A DNA stretch of 22,172 nt, taken from positions 1-22,172 of the forward strand of contig DANA01000023.1 of NCBI GenBank assembly GCA_002508495.1. Reading direction: 5' to 3'. This DNA comes from Methanoregula sp. UBA276. GTDB taxonomy: Archaea; Halobacteriota; Methanomicrobia; Methanomicrobiales; Methanospirillaceae. A model generated the notes under the pieces. That model was not told the origin of the DNA. It made no database searches and worked only from the letters and a program-made list of their open reading frames with translations. This document shows positions 1 to 7,174 of this stretch, one piece after another (position 1 is the stretch's first letter; each line of letters begins with the position of its first letter). The position numbers and the translations under genes were made by a program.

Positions 1-1
1 C

Positions 2-268
2 GGATGCAACCCGGGTTGGTACTCCGGAAGTGACTGCCACCGGGTGGAGTGATTCGTACTGTACCGGCGTGACGGGCCGGATGGATTCCGTTTCCTGAAG
101 CGTGGTTGCCACTACTGTAACCTGAGGGGTTGTTCCATCAGCGACCGGTGTAGTCACCATTGACGGGGTGCCGGAAACCGTTGCAGCCGGTGATGCCGGG
201 CCGGTGCAACCGGCAGCAAGGATCATTCCCAGCAATAAAAAAACCAGGGAGAGAAAAATTTTCTTCAT
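2..268 (-). CDS. Lipoprotein, N-terminal part (runs off left edge)
   Basis: Reading the minus strand from the ATG at 266-268 gives an open frame of 89 codons with no stop before the window edge. The product begins with a short basic start (MKK), a hydrophobic stretch of about 16 residues and a lipobox-like LAAGC near residues 17-21, so it is probably exported and lipid-anchored on the outer face of the membrane. After the cysteine comes a Thr/Pro/Val/Ala-rich stalk (for example TTPVADGTTPQVTVVATT), typical of archaeal surface lipoproteins. The functional domain lies outside the window, so no role can be given. No clear ribosome-binding site is visible; a TATA-like/palindromic element 18-30 bases upstream suggests a short or absent leader. 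The gene is divergent from the ferredoxin-like gene at 887. Confidence 0.75.
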   Translation of the reverse strand, partial: MKKIFLSLVFLLLGMILAAGCTGPASPAATVSGTPSMVTTPVADGTTPQVTVVATTLQETESIRPVTPVQYESLHPVAVTSGVPTRVAS

Positions 269-285
269 CAGTACCCGTTACCGGG

Positions 286-297
286 ATTTGGCCAAAT
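286..297. promoter_or_regulatory. 12-bp perfect palindrome upstream of the lipoprotein gene
   Basis: ATTTGGCCAAAT is self-complementary and lies 18 bases upstream of the minus-strand ATG at 268, where an archaeal TATA box or operator would sit. A regulator binding here could block transcription-factor access. The function is inferred from position and symmetry only. Confidence 0.4.
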
Positions 298-561
298 ACT
301 CTCTGGTCGGTGCGGGTGGTTGTTGTTCTGGTCTAAAAAAAAATCCCGGAAATTTTTTCCTGGTTGCATGCCGGTGGATAATCCGGAATTAAAAAAATTT
401 GCCCGCTGCGGTATCGTCCGGTACCGGGTTTTTTCCTGGTCACCTGCCAGAAGAAGGCCGGCGGGTAGCGACTGTGGGATCCATATCAGAAGACCTGCAT
501 CCCCCTACTGCCTGTTCTCCGACGGAGACCCCGTAGACAGAAGTCCGCCCGGCAAGCAAAA

Positions 562-607
562 ACAGGACAAATTCCCCAAAAAACAGGCGGAATGACAGGA
601 CAAATTC
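562..607. repeat. 13-bp direct repeat pair, 33-base period
   Basis: ACAGGACAAATTC occurs at 562-574 and again at 595-607, exactly 33 bases apart (about three helical turns). A shorter ACAGG lies between them at 583-587. The phasing would put both copies on the same DNA face, as expected for a dimeric or oligomeric regulator. No binding protein is known. Confidence 0.5.
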
Positions 608-886
608 GTGAAAAATGCGTGGTTTTACGTCGTGGAGCCAGCGCCCGGAAATACAGACGCTAATAAACGCTAATGGAGGGGCGATCGGGTACTTTTTGGG
701 GCTGGAATAAACGGGGAGGGTTTTCGGTGGCCGGAGACGCGATATGAGGGTTTTTTGATTTTGGCTTATTCTCCGTCAATACAGGGCCCCATTTCGACGG
801 CAAAAAACCCTGTCACGGTCACAATCCCTTAATAGGGTAACCGTCCAAGGAAGGGTACAGGCCAGACCGGATGGCCGGAGATACGC

Positions 887-1840
887 ATGGTGAAACGGAA
901 TATCATAACGATCGATGAAGAGAAATGCACGGGTTGCGGCCAGTGCATCCCCGACTGCCCGGAGGGAGCGCTCCAGATCATTGACGGGAAAGCCCGGCTC
1001 GTGAGCGATCTCTTCTGCGACGGGCTCGGTGCCTGCATCGGCACCTGTCCTGAAGGGGCGATCCACGTGATCGAGCGCGAGGCTGAACCCTATGATGAGC
1101 GGGCGGTGATGGAAAAGATCATCCCGCAGGGTGCAGGTGTCATCAAAGCACATCTCGAACACCTGCTGAACCATGGCGAGCGGGCACTCTACAATGAGGC
1201 GATCGAGTGCCTGCTTGAGAAGATGATCCCGGTTCCCGACCATGACAATTCAGCGGTGCTGAAGAAACCGGCGGGGAACGTGCCCCGGAAATCCGGTGCA
1301 GATGTACAAGCCCCTGCCCCTGCATCCTGCCCGCCCGGGCCGGACCAGAAACAGCCGTTTGCCGGCTGCCCCGGTTCTGCTGCCCGAAGCATCGATCGGC
1401 CGGGCAGCCCTGGTCAGCGGGGGAGGGGCCCCCATGCCGGCATGGGGATGCACCAACCGTCCGGCACAACCGACTCCGCGCTCCGGCAATGGCCGGTCCA
1501 GTTCGCGCTCATGAATCCGGGTGCCGGGTATTTTGATAATGCCGACCTGCTCGTTGCTGCTGACTGCACGCCATTTGCATACGCCGGATTTCACGCGGAT
1601 CTTCTTTGCGGAAAGATCCTCATCATCTTCTGCCCGAAACTCGATGCGGATATCGAAGGCTACATTGAAAAACTCGCAGAGATCTTCCGGCTTCACGCGA
1701 TCAAATCGATCACCATCGCCCGCATGGAGGTGCCCTGCTGCGGTGGTATGCGGTACGTGGTCGAAAAGGCCATGGAGCGTGCCGGTGTGCAGGTTTCGGT
1801 TGAAGAAAAAGTCGTGACCATCAACGGCGAGATCCGCTGA
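887..1840 (+). CDS. 4Fe-4S ferredoxin-domain protein with conserved C-terminal CCGG domain
   Basis: This 317-residue cytoplasmic protein starts with a two-cluster ferredoxin domain (about 8-62). Cluster one has C14-x2-C17-x2-C20-x3-C24-P. The second motif reads C44-x2-L47-x2-C50-x3-C54-P, so the usual second cysteine is Leu and this cluster may be 3Fe-4S or use a non-Cys ligand. Residues about 118-200 are a Pro/Ala/Gly-rich linker. A globular C-terminal part carries ADLLVAADCTPFAYAGFH, FCPKLD and a C284-C285-G-G motif, which I recognise from a family of redox proteins in anaerobic bacteria and methanogens whose partner is unknown. The start is set by GGAG at 877-880, six bases before the ATG. 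Likely role: electron transfer or an Fe-S-linked regulatory function; exact function not assigned. Confidence 0.85.
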   Translation: MVKRNIITIDEEKCTGCGQCIPDCPEGALQIIDGKARLVSDLFCDGLGACIGTCPEGAIHVIEREAEPYDERAVMEKIIPQGAGVIKAHLEHLLNHGERALYNEAIECLLEKMIPVPDHDNSAVLKKPAGNVPRKSGADVQAPAPASCPPGPDQKQPFAGCPGSAARSIDRPGSPGQRGRGPHAGMGMHQPSGTTDSALRQWPVQFALMNPGAGYFDNADLLVAADCTPFAYAGFHADLLCGKILIIFCPKLDADIEGYIEKLAEIFRLHAIKSITIARMEVPCCGGMRYVVEKAMERAGVQVSVEEKVVTINGEIR

Positions 1841-2024
1841 TCGCGGGCGGGCCCATTTTTATGCTCTGCAGAAACGAACATGAACGGGCGTTCACTCATG
1901 AAGAATGGAAAACGGTTAACTCATTTTTGGGGGGAAGATTACTCCGCTCTAACGTCTCTCCGTGGCACGGCGGGGCGGATTATTGGGTCATGATCTAAAC
2001 CCGAATTGAGGCCGCCAGAAGGAG

Positions 2025-2040
2025 CGCCCCCGCGGGGGCG
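2025..2040. repeat. 16-bp perfect GC palindrome
   Basis: CGCCCCCGCGGGGGCG is fully self-complementary. It is the first of a run of GC-rich inverted repeats between the ferredoxin-like and TPP-enzyme genes. Confidence 0.6.
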
Positions 2041-2064
2041 GCGGCAGAAATCTCCAAGGGGGCA

Positions 2065-2116
2065 TGGGGGCAGTTTACCCCCCACAATCTATTCTTCCGG
2101 AAATTGTGTTTTTTTT
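2065..2116 (+). terminator. Two stem-loops followed by a T8 run
   Basis: TGGGGG (2065-2070) pairs with CCCCCA (2079-2084). Overlapping its end, CACAAT (2083-2088) pairs with ATTGTG (2103-2108), followed at once by eight T residues (2109-2116). Hairpin plus T-run resembles an intrinsic terminator, and archaeal polymerase also stops at T-runs alone. It is more than 220 bases beyond the ferredoxin-like gene, so it may end that transcript or an unknown RNA. Confidence 0.35.
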
Positions 2117-2157
2117 ATGGGAAAACCTGCGATGGATTATATTGAGTTGCGATGGGG

Positions 2158-2196
2158 CCACGGGCGCTCGGGGTCTCATCGACCCTCGCCCCGTGG
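2158..2196. repeat. Imperfect long GC stem-loop
   Basis: The arm starting CCACGGGCG near 2158 is complementary, with small bulges, to the arm ending CGCCCCGTGG at 2196, around a loop of about seven bases. It belongs to the same hairpin cluster. Confidence 0.45.
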
Positions 2197-2244
2197 AGCA
2201 GGCCGTTTATCGGCACCTGAAAATGGATGATTGAAACCGGGGGT

Positions 2245-2286
2245 CAAGGGGGCTTGCCCCCTTGGGGTGCTTCCCCCTCTGGGGGA
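2245..2286. repeat. Two adjacent G/C-tract hairpins
   Basis: CAAGGGGGC (2245-2253) pairs perfectly with GCCCCCTTG (2256-2264) across a two-base turn. Directly after it, TCCCCC (2272-2277) pairs with GGGGGA (2281-2286) across TCT. Such paired G/C-tract stem-loops are the kind that recur as intergenic repeats; recurrence elsewhere in the genome cannot be seen here. Confidence 0.55.
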
Positions 2287-2588
2287 GAGAGGGGGTCACC
2301 ATCGTAATTCCACAAAAAGACGCTGTGGGTTTGATTTCCCAAAAAAAAAATACGAAATGCTCTGCTGATGAATACTGATCCTTATTATGGCCCGATTCTG
2401 ATGAACGGCAGTCGCACCTGTTTGGGGACCCTGCGGCGGGAAGTACTCACACATATTCAAATTTCTGGAATTTTTCATCGTTCGGGTGTGAACTCTGTCG
2501 GTTCATGCCTGGTTCTACAAAGCCCATTTTTGTCACGGCCGGAATCTTTTTTGCGCCAACCATGCCAATGGGAGCCTGAGGAACTATC

Positions 2589-4361
2589 ATGGCCGAATGG
2601 GTGTGCAGCGTCTGCGGGTACGTGTACGATGAGAAGAGCGGCGATGGAGCAAACGGGGTTCCGGCCGGGACCGCGTTTGCAGATATTCCCCCGGGCTGGA
2701 CCTGTCCGGTCTGCCGGGCGGGGAAAGATGCTTTCCGGGCCCGTGCCGCTGCTGACGAACCGGCCCGGGAGGGCACAACGGTCTCGGACATCATGGCAGC
2801 CGAGCTGGTTGCCTGGGGGGTCACGGTCGTCTTTGGCCTGCCGGGTACCTCATCGCTCGGGCTGGTCGAAGCGATCCGGAAGAACCCGAAAATAAGGTAT
2901 ATCGTTGTCCGCCACGAAGCGAATGCAGCCTTGGCCGCATCGGCCTACCATAAGCTGACCGGCAGGATCGCGGCCTGCCTGACGATTGCCGGCCCCGGGG
3001 CAACCAACCTTGCAACCGGCCTGTACGATGCAAAGGAAGACCACGCGTCCGTTCTCTCGCTCAACGGGCAGGTGGAGACACAATATGCCGGGGCGGGCGG
3101 CGTGCAGGAGATCGACCAGGACGCGTTCTTCCGGCCGATTGCGGTGTTCAACAACACCGTGTACGAGAAGAACATGGCCGTGCTCCTCTTAACCCGCGCC
3201 CTCAAGTATGCCATTCTCGACCGTGGCGTTGCCCAGCTCTCGGTCCCGAACAACATCCAGAAGCAGCCTCTCGACGCGCCCTACTGCTCCCGCGAGTCCT
3301 GCGTTGCCGGCTTTGATATCATGCCCCCGCCCCCGCTGCTCGAACGGGCTGCCGCGGCCATCAACGCAGCAGAGCACCCGGTTATCCTTGTCGGCTGGGG
3401 TGCGTTTCCGGCAGCAGCGGATGTCCTTGCTCTTGCAAAGAAGATCCGATCGCCCATCCTCACCACCTACCGGGCAAAGGGGATCCTTCCCGAGGACAAC
3501 GAATGGGTGATCGGTATCCTTGGCAATGTGGGATCGCCGGCTGCCCGCACCCTTGCAACGGAGTCTGACCTGCTCATCACGCTCGGCGTCGGGTTCTCGA
3601 AGTTCACGAACGTGCCGCTCGACCGGCCGATGGTGCAGGTGGACATCGATCCCATCCACCTCATGAAGAACAAAAATACGATCGGGCTCTACGGCAACTG
3701 CTCGTACGTGATCCCCGCCATCATCCCGCTCATTAGGGGTCGGGAGGATAACGGTGCCCTTGAAAAAATTGCCCGGATGAAGCGGGAGTGGGATGAGGTG
3801 CGGGATCGCGAGGCTGACCCGAAAGCCTCTCCCCTCCGGCCGCCGTTCATCATGAAAGTGCTGTCCGACAATTTACCACAAGATGCGATCATCTCGGTGG
3901 ACGTGGGCGAGAACCAGTGGTGGTTTGGCCGGAACTTCCGGATGAAGCGGCACCGGTTCGTGATGTCGGGCTACCTTGCGACCATGGGTTTTGGGCTCCC
4001 CGGCGCGATCGCGTCAAAGATCGCCTGCCCGGGTAAGACCGTTGTCTGCGTCACGGGCGATGGCGGTTTCTCGCAGGCGATGGGCGACTTTGTTACGGCG
4101 GTGAAGTACAACCTCCCGATGGTCGTTGTCATCCTCAACAACCACGAGCTCGGCATGATCCGGGTCGAGCAGATGATGGAGCGGTACGATAATTTTGCCA
4201 CCGATCTGTTGAACCCCGACTTTGCCGCGTACGCCGATGCCTGCGGCGGGGTGGGGATCCGGGTAAGGAACCCGGGCGATCTCGCGCCGGCCCTTCAACG
4301 GGCACTGGGGCTCAACCGGCCGGTCATCCTCGATGTCGAGACCGACCCGAAACGGTTTTGA
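2589..4361 (+). CDS. Rubredoxin-fused pyruvate-oxidase-like TPP enzyme
   Basis: This 590-residue protein joins two modules. Residues 1-49 are a rubredoxin domain with C6-x2-C9-G-Y and C39-P-V-C42, the four ligands of a mononuclear iron. Residues about 62-590 are a three-domain thiamine-diphosphate enzyme: N-terminal domain with catalytic Glu E110 in VVRHEANAA, a central domain (about 250-385), and a C-terminal ThDP/Mg motif from G490-D491-G492 to N517-N518. The C-terminal region resembles pyruvate oxidase and acetolactate synthase relatives; the substrate is probably pyruvate or another 2-oxo acid, but this is inference. The rubredoxin suggests that electrons from the decarboxylated intermediate leave through iron, or that iron senses redox state. 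The start has a purine-rich GAGGA about six bases upstream. There is no acetolactate-synthase small subunit next to it. Flanking genes are sensory or redox. Confidence 0.9.
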   Translation: MAEWVCSVCGYVYDEKSGDGANGVPAGTAFADIPPGWTCPVCRAGKDAFRARAAADEPAREGTTVSDIMAAELVAWGVTVVFGLPGTSSLGLVEAIRKNPKIRYIVVRHEANAALAASAYHKLTGRIAACLTIAGPGATNLATGLYDAKEDHASVLSLNGQVETQYAGAGGVQEIDQDAFFRPIAVFNNTVYEKNMAVLLLTRALKYAILDRGVAQLSVPNNIQKQPLDAPYCSRESCVAGFDIMPPPPLLERAAAAINAAEHPVILVGWGAFPAAADVLALAKKIRSPILTTYRAKGILPEDNEWVIGILGNVGSPAARTLATESDLLITLGVGFSKFTNVPLDRPMVQVDIDPIHLMKNKNTIGLYGNCSYVIPAIIPLIRGREDNGALEKIARMKREWDEVRDREADPKASPLRPPFIMKVLSDNLPQDAIISVDVGENQWWFGRNFRMKRHRFVMSGYLATMGFGLPGAIASKIACPGKTVVCVTGDGGFSQAMGDFVTAVKYNLPMVVVILNNHELGMIRVEQMMERYDNFATDLLNPDFAAYADACGGVGIRVRNPGDLAPALQRALGLNRPVILDVETDPKRF

Positions 4362-4499
4362 AAAACCTGGCCGTCCTGTTTAAAAAAAAACGGGTGGCAG
4401 GCGACAAGCGCGAGTAACCCGGTGGAGGGTCCTGCACATACCTTTTTTTGGGGGCAGACCAAGATCCATCAAACAAATTTTTGGTATGAGAAAAACCCT

Positions 4500-5648
4500 A
4501 TGCCCTCATTGACCCCTCCAGCAACCGAAAGCACCGGAAAATCCCCGGCCGGACCCGGAGGGCTCCGTTCCGGCGGTGCCGATCTTTTTGACCCGGCCCG
4601 TGCTGACGGCCAGCCGGATTATATCATCGTGTATGGCGATGACGGGAATGTCCGGTATGTCAACCCGGCCTTCAGCCGCGCAATGGGCTACTCTCCCAAC
4701 CAGATGATCGGCACACCATTCCTTTCGTATGTCCCGGAAGCCCTCCGGGCGGACGCTGCTGCAAACATGGCAGAGCGGCAGGATACGCGGGAAGGGCCCC
4801 TGTACGAGATGGCCCTTACTTCGGCCGATGGCAATGCCCGGTCGGTGATCGTGAAAGGCCGGCCGATCCGGTTTGGCAGTGACCCTGCAACCCTGCTCTT
4901 TCTCATCGACATCACCCAGCGCAAGACGCTTGAAGACGAACTCATGGCCCGTGCCGACGAGCTCCAGCGGATTTCCGCAGCATACCGGCAGGCCAACCGG
5001 AAACTCACCCTTCTCACCACGATCACCCGGCACGACATCAACAACCAGCTCACGGTACTCAAGGGATACCTTGAGCTGCTCGCCCCCCGGCAGGCAGACC
5101 AGAAACTGGCGGATTTCTGTACAAAAGCAGAAGAAGCGGCCGAGCGGATCGCGGCAATGATCCGGTTCACCCGCGAGTACGAGGAGATCGGCACGTCCGT
5201 TCCGCTCTGGCACGATGCCCGGGCCCTTGTTGATGCGGCGCTGGCCCATGCACCGGTCGGGGATGTGGTGGTCAGGAACGATATTTTCGCCGGCACGGAA
5301 ATCTTTGCCGACCCGCTGGTGGAAAAGGTCCTCTACAATCTCATGGACAATGCCGTCCGGTACGGGACAACCATCACGACCATCCGGTTCTCCGCCCAGG
5401 AGAAGGACGGGACCCATATCCTCGTCTGTGAAGACGATGGCACGGGTGTTGCACAAGATGAGAAGGAGCGTATCTTCGAGCGGGGATTTGGCAAAAACAC
5501 CGGCCTTGGTCTTGCGCTCTCCCGCGAGATCCTCGATATCACCGGCATCACGATCCGGGAGAATGGCGTGCCGGGCAAGGGCGCACGGTTCGAGATGGCA
5601 GTGCCGCCCGGCGCATGGCGGGCCCGGCCCGTGCCGGCACACCCGTAA
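4500..5648 (+). CDS. PAS-domain sensor histidine kinase
   Basis: The 382-residue product has no membrane segment and should be cytoplasmic. After a low-complexity start (about 1-35) there is one PAS domain (about 36-143) ending in the typical DITQRKTLE, a short coiled coil, then a histidine kinase core. The H-box reads TRHDINNQL with phospho-acceptor H178, the N-box is NLMDNAVRYG (N280 and N284), the G1 box EDDGTGVA and the G2 region GLGLALSREIL. This RHD-type core is common in archaeal kinases and closely matches the kinase at 9424. I chose the ATG at 4500, because the upstream extension to 4422 spans a T-rich promoter-like stretch. No receiver is attached; the receivers at 9424 and 14456 are candidate partners. 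Confidence 0.85.
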   Translation: MPSLTPPATESTGKSPAGPGGLRSGGADLFDPARADGQPDYIIVYGDDGNVRYVNPAFSRAMGYSPNQMIGTPFLSYVPEALRADAAANMAERQDTREGPLYEMALTSADGNARSVIVKGRPIRFGSDPATLLFLIDITQRKTLEDELMARADELQRISAAYRQANRKLTLLTTITRHDINNQLTVLKGYLELLAPRQADQKLADFCTKAEEAAERIAAMIRFTREYEEIGTSVPLWHDARALVDAALAHAPVGDVVVRNDIFAGTEIFADPLVEKVLYNLMDNAVRYGTTITTIRFSAQEKDGTHILVCEDDGTGVAQDEKERIFERGFGKNTGLGLALSREILDITGITIRENGVPGKGARFEMAVPPGAWRARPVPAHP

Positions 5649-5725
5649 TCCGGCCCAGGCACCCTGCCACCCAACCGGGCTCGCGCCCTCAAGCCTTATC
5701 ATGCCGGCGCGGGATACACATCCTC

Positions 5726-6601
5726 ATGAAACCGGCGCGGGAACTCCTGCAGAGCACAACCGTTCCTGCAGCGGGCAGAGCATACCAGCTCACGCTCCGC
5801 AGCGAAGACTTCTCCGCGCTGTACCCCGGCATGATCCGCTATGTCCTCGAAGCAGAGGCGCCCGGTGGAAAACGGGCCCGGTACATTACCAACACGTTCG
5901 AGTATTCGCCGCTCCTGCCCGGATCTGCCGAGTCTGCAGCCCGGGAGATGATGGCAGGCTGGGAAGATGACCTGCACAACGAGCCGGATCGGATCTTTTC
6001 TGCGTATCCGGCAAGAACCGGTGTCCCTGCCCCCGACCCGGCTGTGGATCTTCTCGTTCTCCAGGGAAGTCCCCGCCCGGATGGCAACAGCGCCATCCTT
6101 GCATCATGGGCGGTTGCAGCGGCAGAGGCGGTTGGAAAAACTGCGGAAGTGATCTATCCCCATGACCTTGATATCCACCCCTGCATCGGCTGTTACCAGT
6201 GCTACAACACCGGCACCTGCGTATTCGACGACGATATGAAGGAGATCATTGCCGCAGTCCGCGCGGCATCCGTCATCATCGTGTGCTCCCCTGTGTATTC
6301 CAACACGGTTCCTGCCGGGCTCAAGCTGGTGATCGACCGGATGCAGGCATACCACGCGGAGCGGGCGCTTTTTGGGGGACGAACCAATCAGCACGGGCTG
6401 ATCTTTTCTGTTGCGGGCCGGGAGGGTGAGGAGAATTTCACCTGTATCACCCGCGTGCTTCTTGCCTTCTTCCATACGCTGGGAGTGCAGCCTTCCGGTA
6501 CGGTGCTCATTGACCGTGCAGATGTCATAAAGGACATCCGCACCCTGCCCGGAAAAGAAGCGGATGTAAAGACGCAGGTGAAACGGCTCCTTTTTGCATG
6601 A
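5726..6601 (+). CDS. Isf-type iron-sulfur flavoprotein (NADPH-dependent FMN reductase family)
   Basis: The 291-residue product has a flavodoxin-like domain from about residue 107, opening with VLQGSPRPDGNSA, the FMN phosphate-binding loop. It then has the compact cluster motif C153-x2-C156-x2-C159-x5-C165, the signature of methanogen iron-sulfur flavoproteins that carry one 4Fe-4S cluster and FMN. SPVYSNTVPAGLKLVIDR is the second conserved flavin-domain segment. Isf proteins accept electrons from ferredoxin and are linked to oxygen or peroxide defence. The first ~105 residues form an additional domain that I do not recognise (contains Y-T-L-R-S-E-D-F and a W-E-D-D segment). The ATG at 5726 is favoured over the in-frame start at 5615, which lies inside the preceding kinase gene. 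A weak TATA-like CCTTAT lies 26 bases upstream. Confidence 0.85.
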   Translation: MKPARELLQSTTVPAAGRAYQLTLRSEDFSALYPGMIRYVLEAEAPGGKRARYITNTFEYSPLLPGSAESAAREMMAGWEDDLHNEPDRIFSAYPARTGVPAPDPAVDLLVLQGSPRPDGNSAILASWAVAAAEAVGKTAEVIYPHDLDIHPCIGCYQCYNTGTCVFDDDMKEIIAAVRAASVIIVCSPVYSNTVPAGLKLVIDRMQAYHAERALFGGRTNQHGLIFSVAGREGEENFTCITRVLLAFFHTLGVQPSGTVLIDRADVIKDIRTLPGKEADVKTQVKRLLFA

Positions 6602-6610
6602 TCCGTGCGG

Positions 6611-6967
6611 TCACTCAGGAGGAGGGTTGCGCGTCTCCAGCATTTCCATGCGCCTCTCGATCCGGGCAAGCGACTGGTGGATCATGAAGATGAACGCAAG
6701 GCCGATTCCCCAGACAATGAATTCCATGTTGGCCATGGCAAGCAGGGTGATGAGCCCGGCACCGAGGACTGCCTCTCCCTCGCCCTGCTCGATGGCACGC
6801 TTCTCCTTCTTTGTCCCCTGGTAGTACCAGGTGAGCCAGCCAAGGAATGCAAGGATGATGATTGCGGCGGCAAGCAGCAGCTGCATGGTCAGGATTCCAA
6901 ATAAGCCGATAGCGACGATGGCGATGAGAAAGAGGTAGTGTTTTGTCCGCGTATCAAAAAGATTCAT
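6611..6967 (-). CDS. Small membrane protein, three predicted helices
   Basis: The 118-residue product has hydrophobic segments at about 11-29, 31-49 and 66-97, separated by a charged loop (GTKKEKRAIEQGEGE), and ends in a basic/acidic helix (ARIERRMEMLETR) with a Pro-rich tail. I do not recognise a family. The ATG at 6967 is supported by a good TATA box 16-28 bases upstream, giving a nearly leaderless mRNA. An upstream extension to 7135 would run through that promoter and is rejected. The gene is convergent with the flavoprotein, with nine bases between stops. Confidence 0.75.
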   Translation of the reverse strand: MNLFDTRTKHYLFLIAIVAIGLFGILTMQLLLAAAIIILAFLGWLTWYYQGTKKEKRAIEQGEGEAVLGAGLITLLAMANMEFIVWGIGLAFIFMIHQSLARIERRMEMLETRNPPPE

Positions 6968-6980
6968 AATTATTCTTATG

Positions 6981-6995
6981 TTGATATAATAAAAA
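6981..6995 (-). promoter_or_regulatory. TATA box of the small membrane protein gene
   Basis: The minus strand reads TTTTTATTATATCAA here, a strong archaeal TATA element, centred about 21-25 bases upstream of the ATG at 6967. This places transcription start at or next to the start codon. Confidence 0.6.
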
Positions 6996-7174
6996 TGCAT
7001 ATGGTCTGGGATGCGGGGTTCTCCTGGGACGGAACTATCCAATGCATTTTTCCTGCCGGTATTTTTCATAGGATCTCTCCGGTGTCTGTGCTCCGCTTCC
7101 CGTCCCCACATGCGAAAAAATCCGGCGTACCACAATTAACCCTGCACAAAAACGGTAATTTTGTAGTGCCACCC

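Larger units (their letters stand above)
269..886. other. Divergent intergenic region, no convincing gene
   Basis: This 618-base stretch separates the minus-strand lipoprotein from the plus-strand ferredoxin-like gene. Short open frames occur but have low-complexity, non-conserved-looking products and no start signals. It contains a 12-bp palindrome (286-297), an A/T-rich patch (about 333-360), a 13-bp direct repeat (562-574 and 595-607), and an 8-bp direct repeat ACGCTAAT at 657-664 and 667-674 with exactly 10-base spacing. A TATA-like TTAATAG lies near 829-836, about 50 bases before the next start. Taken together it reads as regulatory DNA. Confidence 0.5.
1841..2588. other. 748-base gene-free region with clustered GC hairpins
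   Basis: No frame here looks coding: short open frames give low-complexity products in competing frames. Near 1881-1894 there is a small inverted repeat (TGAACG, two bases, CGTTCA). From 2025 to about 2290 several strong GC stem-loops follow one another, separated by a T8 run at 2109-2116. The rest (2290-2588) is lower in GC, with an A11 run around 2340-2350, and should hold the promoter of the TPP-enzyme gene. I could not identify a clear TATA box; ACATATTCAAATT near 2452-2464 is a weak candidate. Confidence 0.5.

Noticed and set aside
320..595. Plus-strand open frame of 91 codons in the left intergenic region
   Set aside because: The product is low-complexity and Arg/Pro/Ser-rich, has no start signal, and overlaps the repeat elements.
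2006..2230. Short open frame of 74 codons through the GC hairpins
   Set aside because: It reads through several inverted repeats and gives a Gly/Arg/Pro-rich product with no start signal.
2400..2588. Possible TPP riboswitch ahead of the TPP-dependent enzyme
   Set aside because: I could not find the conserved CTGAGA and related core segments; TPP as cofactor alone is no evidence.
4422..4499. N-terminal extension of the PAS kinase to 4422
   Set aside because: The added residues lie across a T-rich, promoter-like stretch and show no PAS or signal-peptide character.
4506..5702. Long minus-strand open frame of 398 codons opposite the PAS kinase
   Set aside because: It is antisense to a clear kinase with conserved motifs; high GC gives long antisense frames. 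Its product has no recognisable domain.
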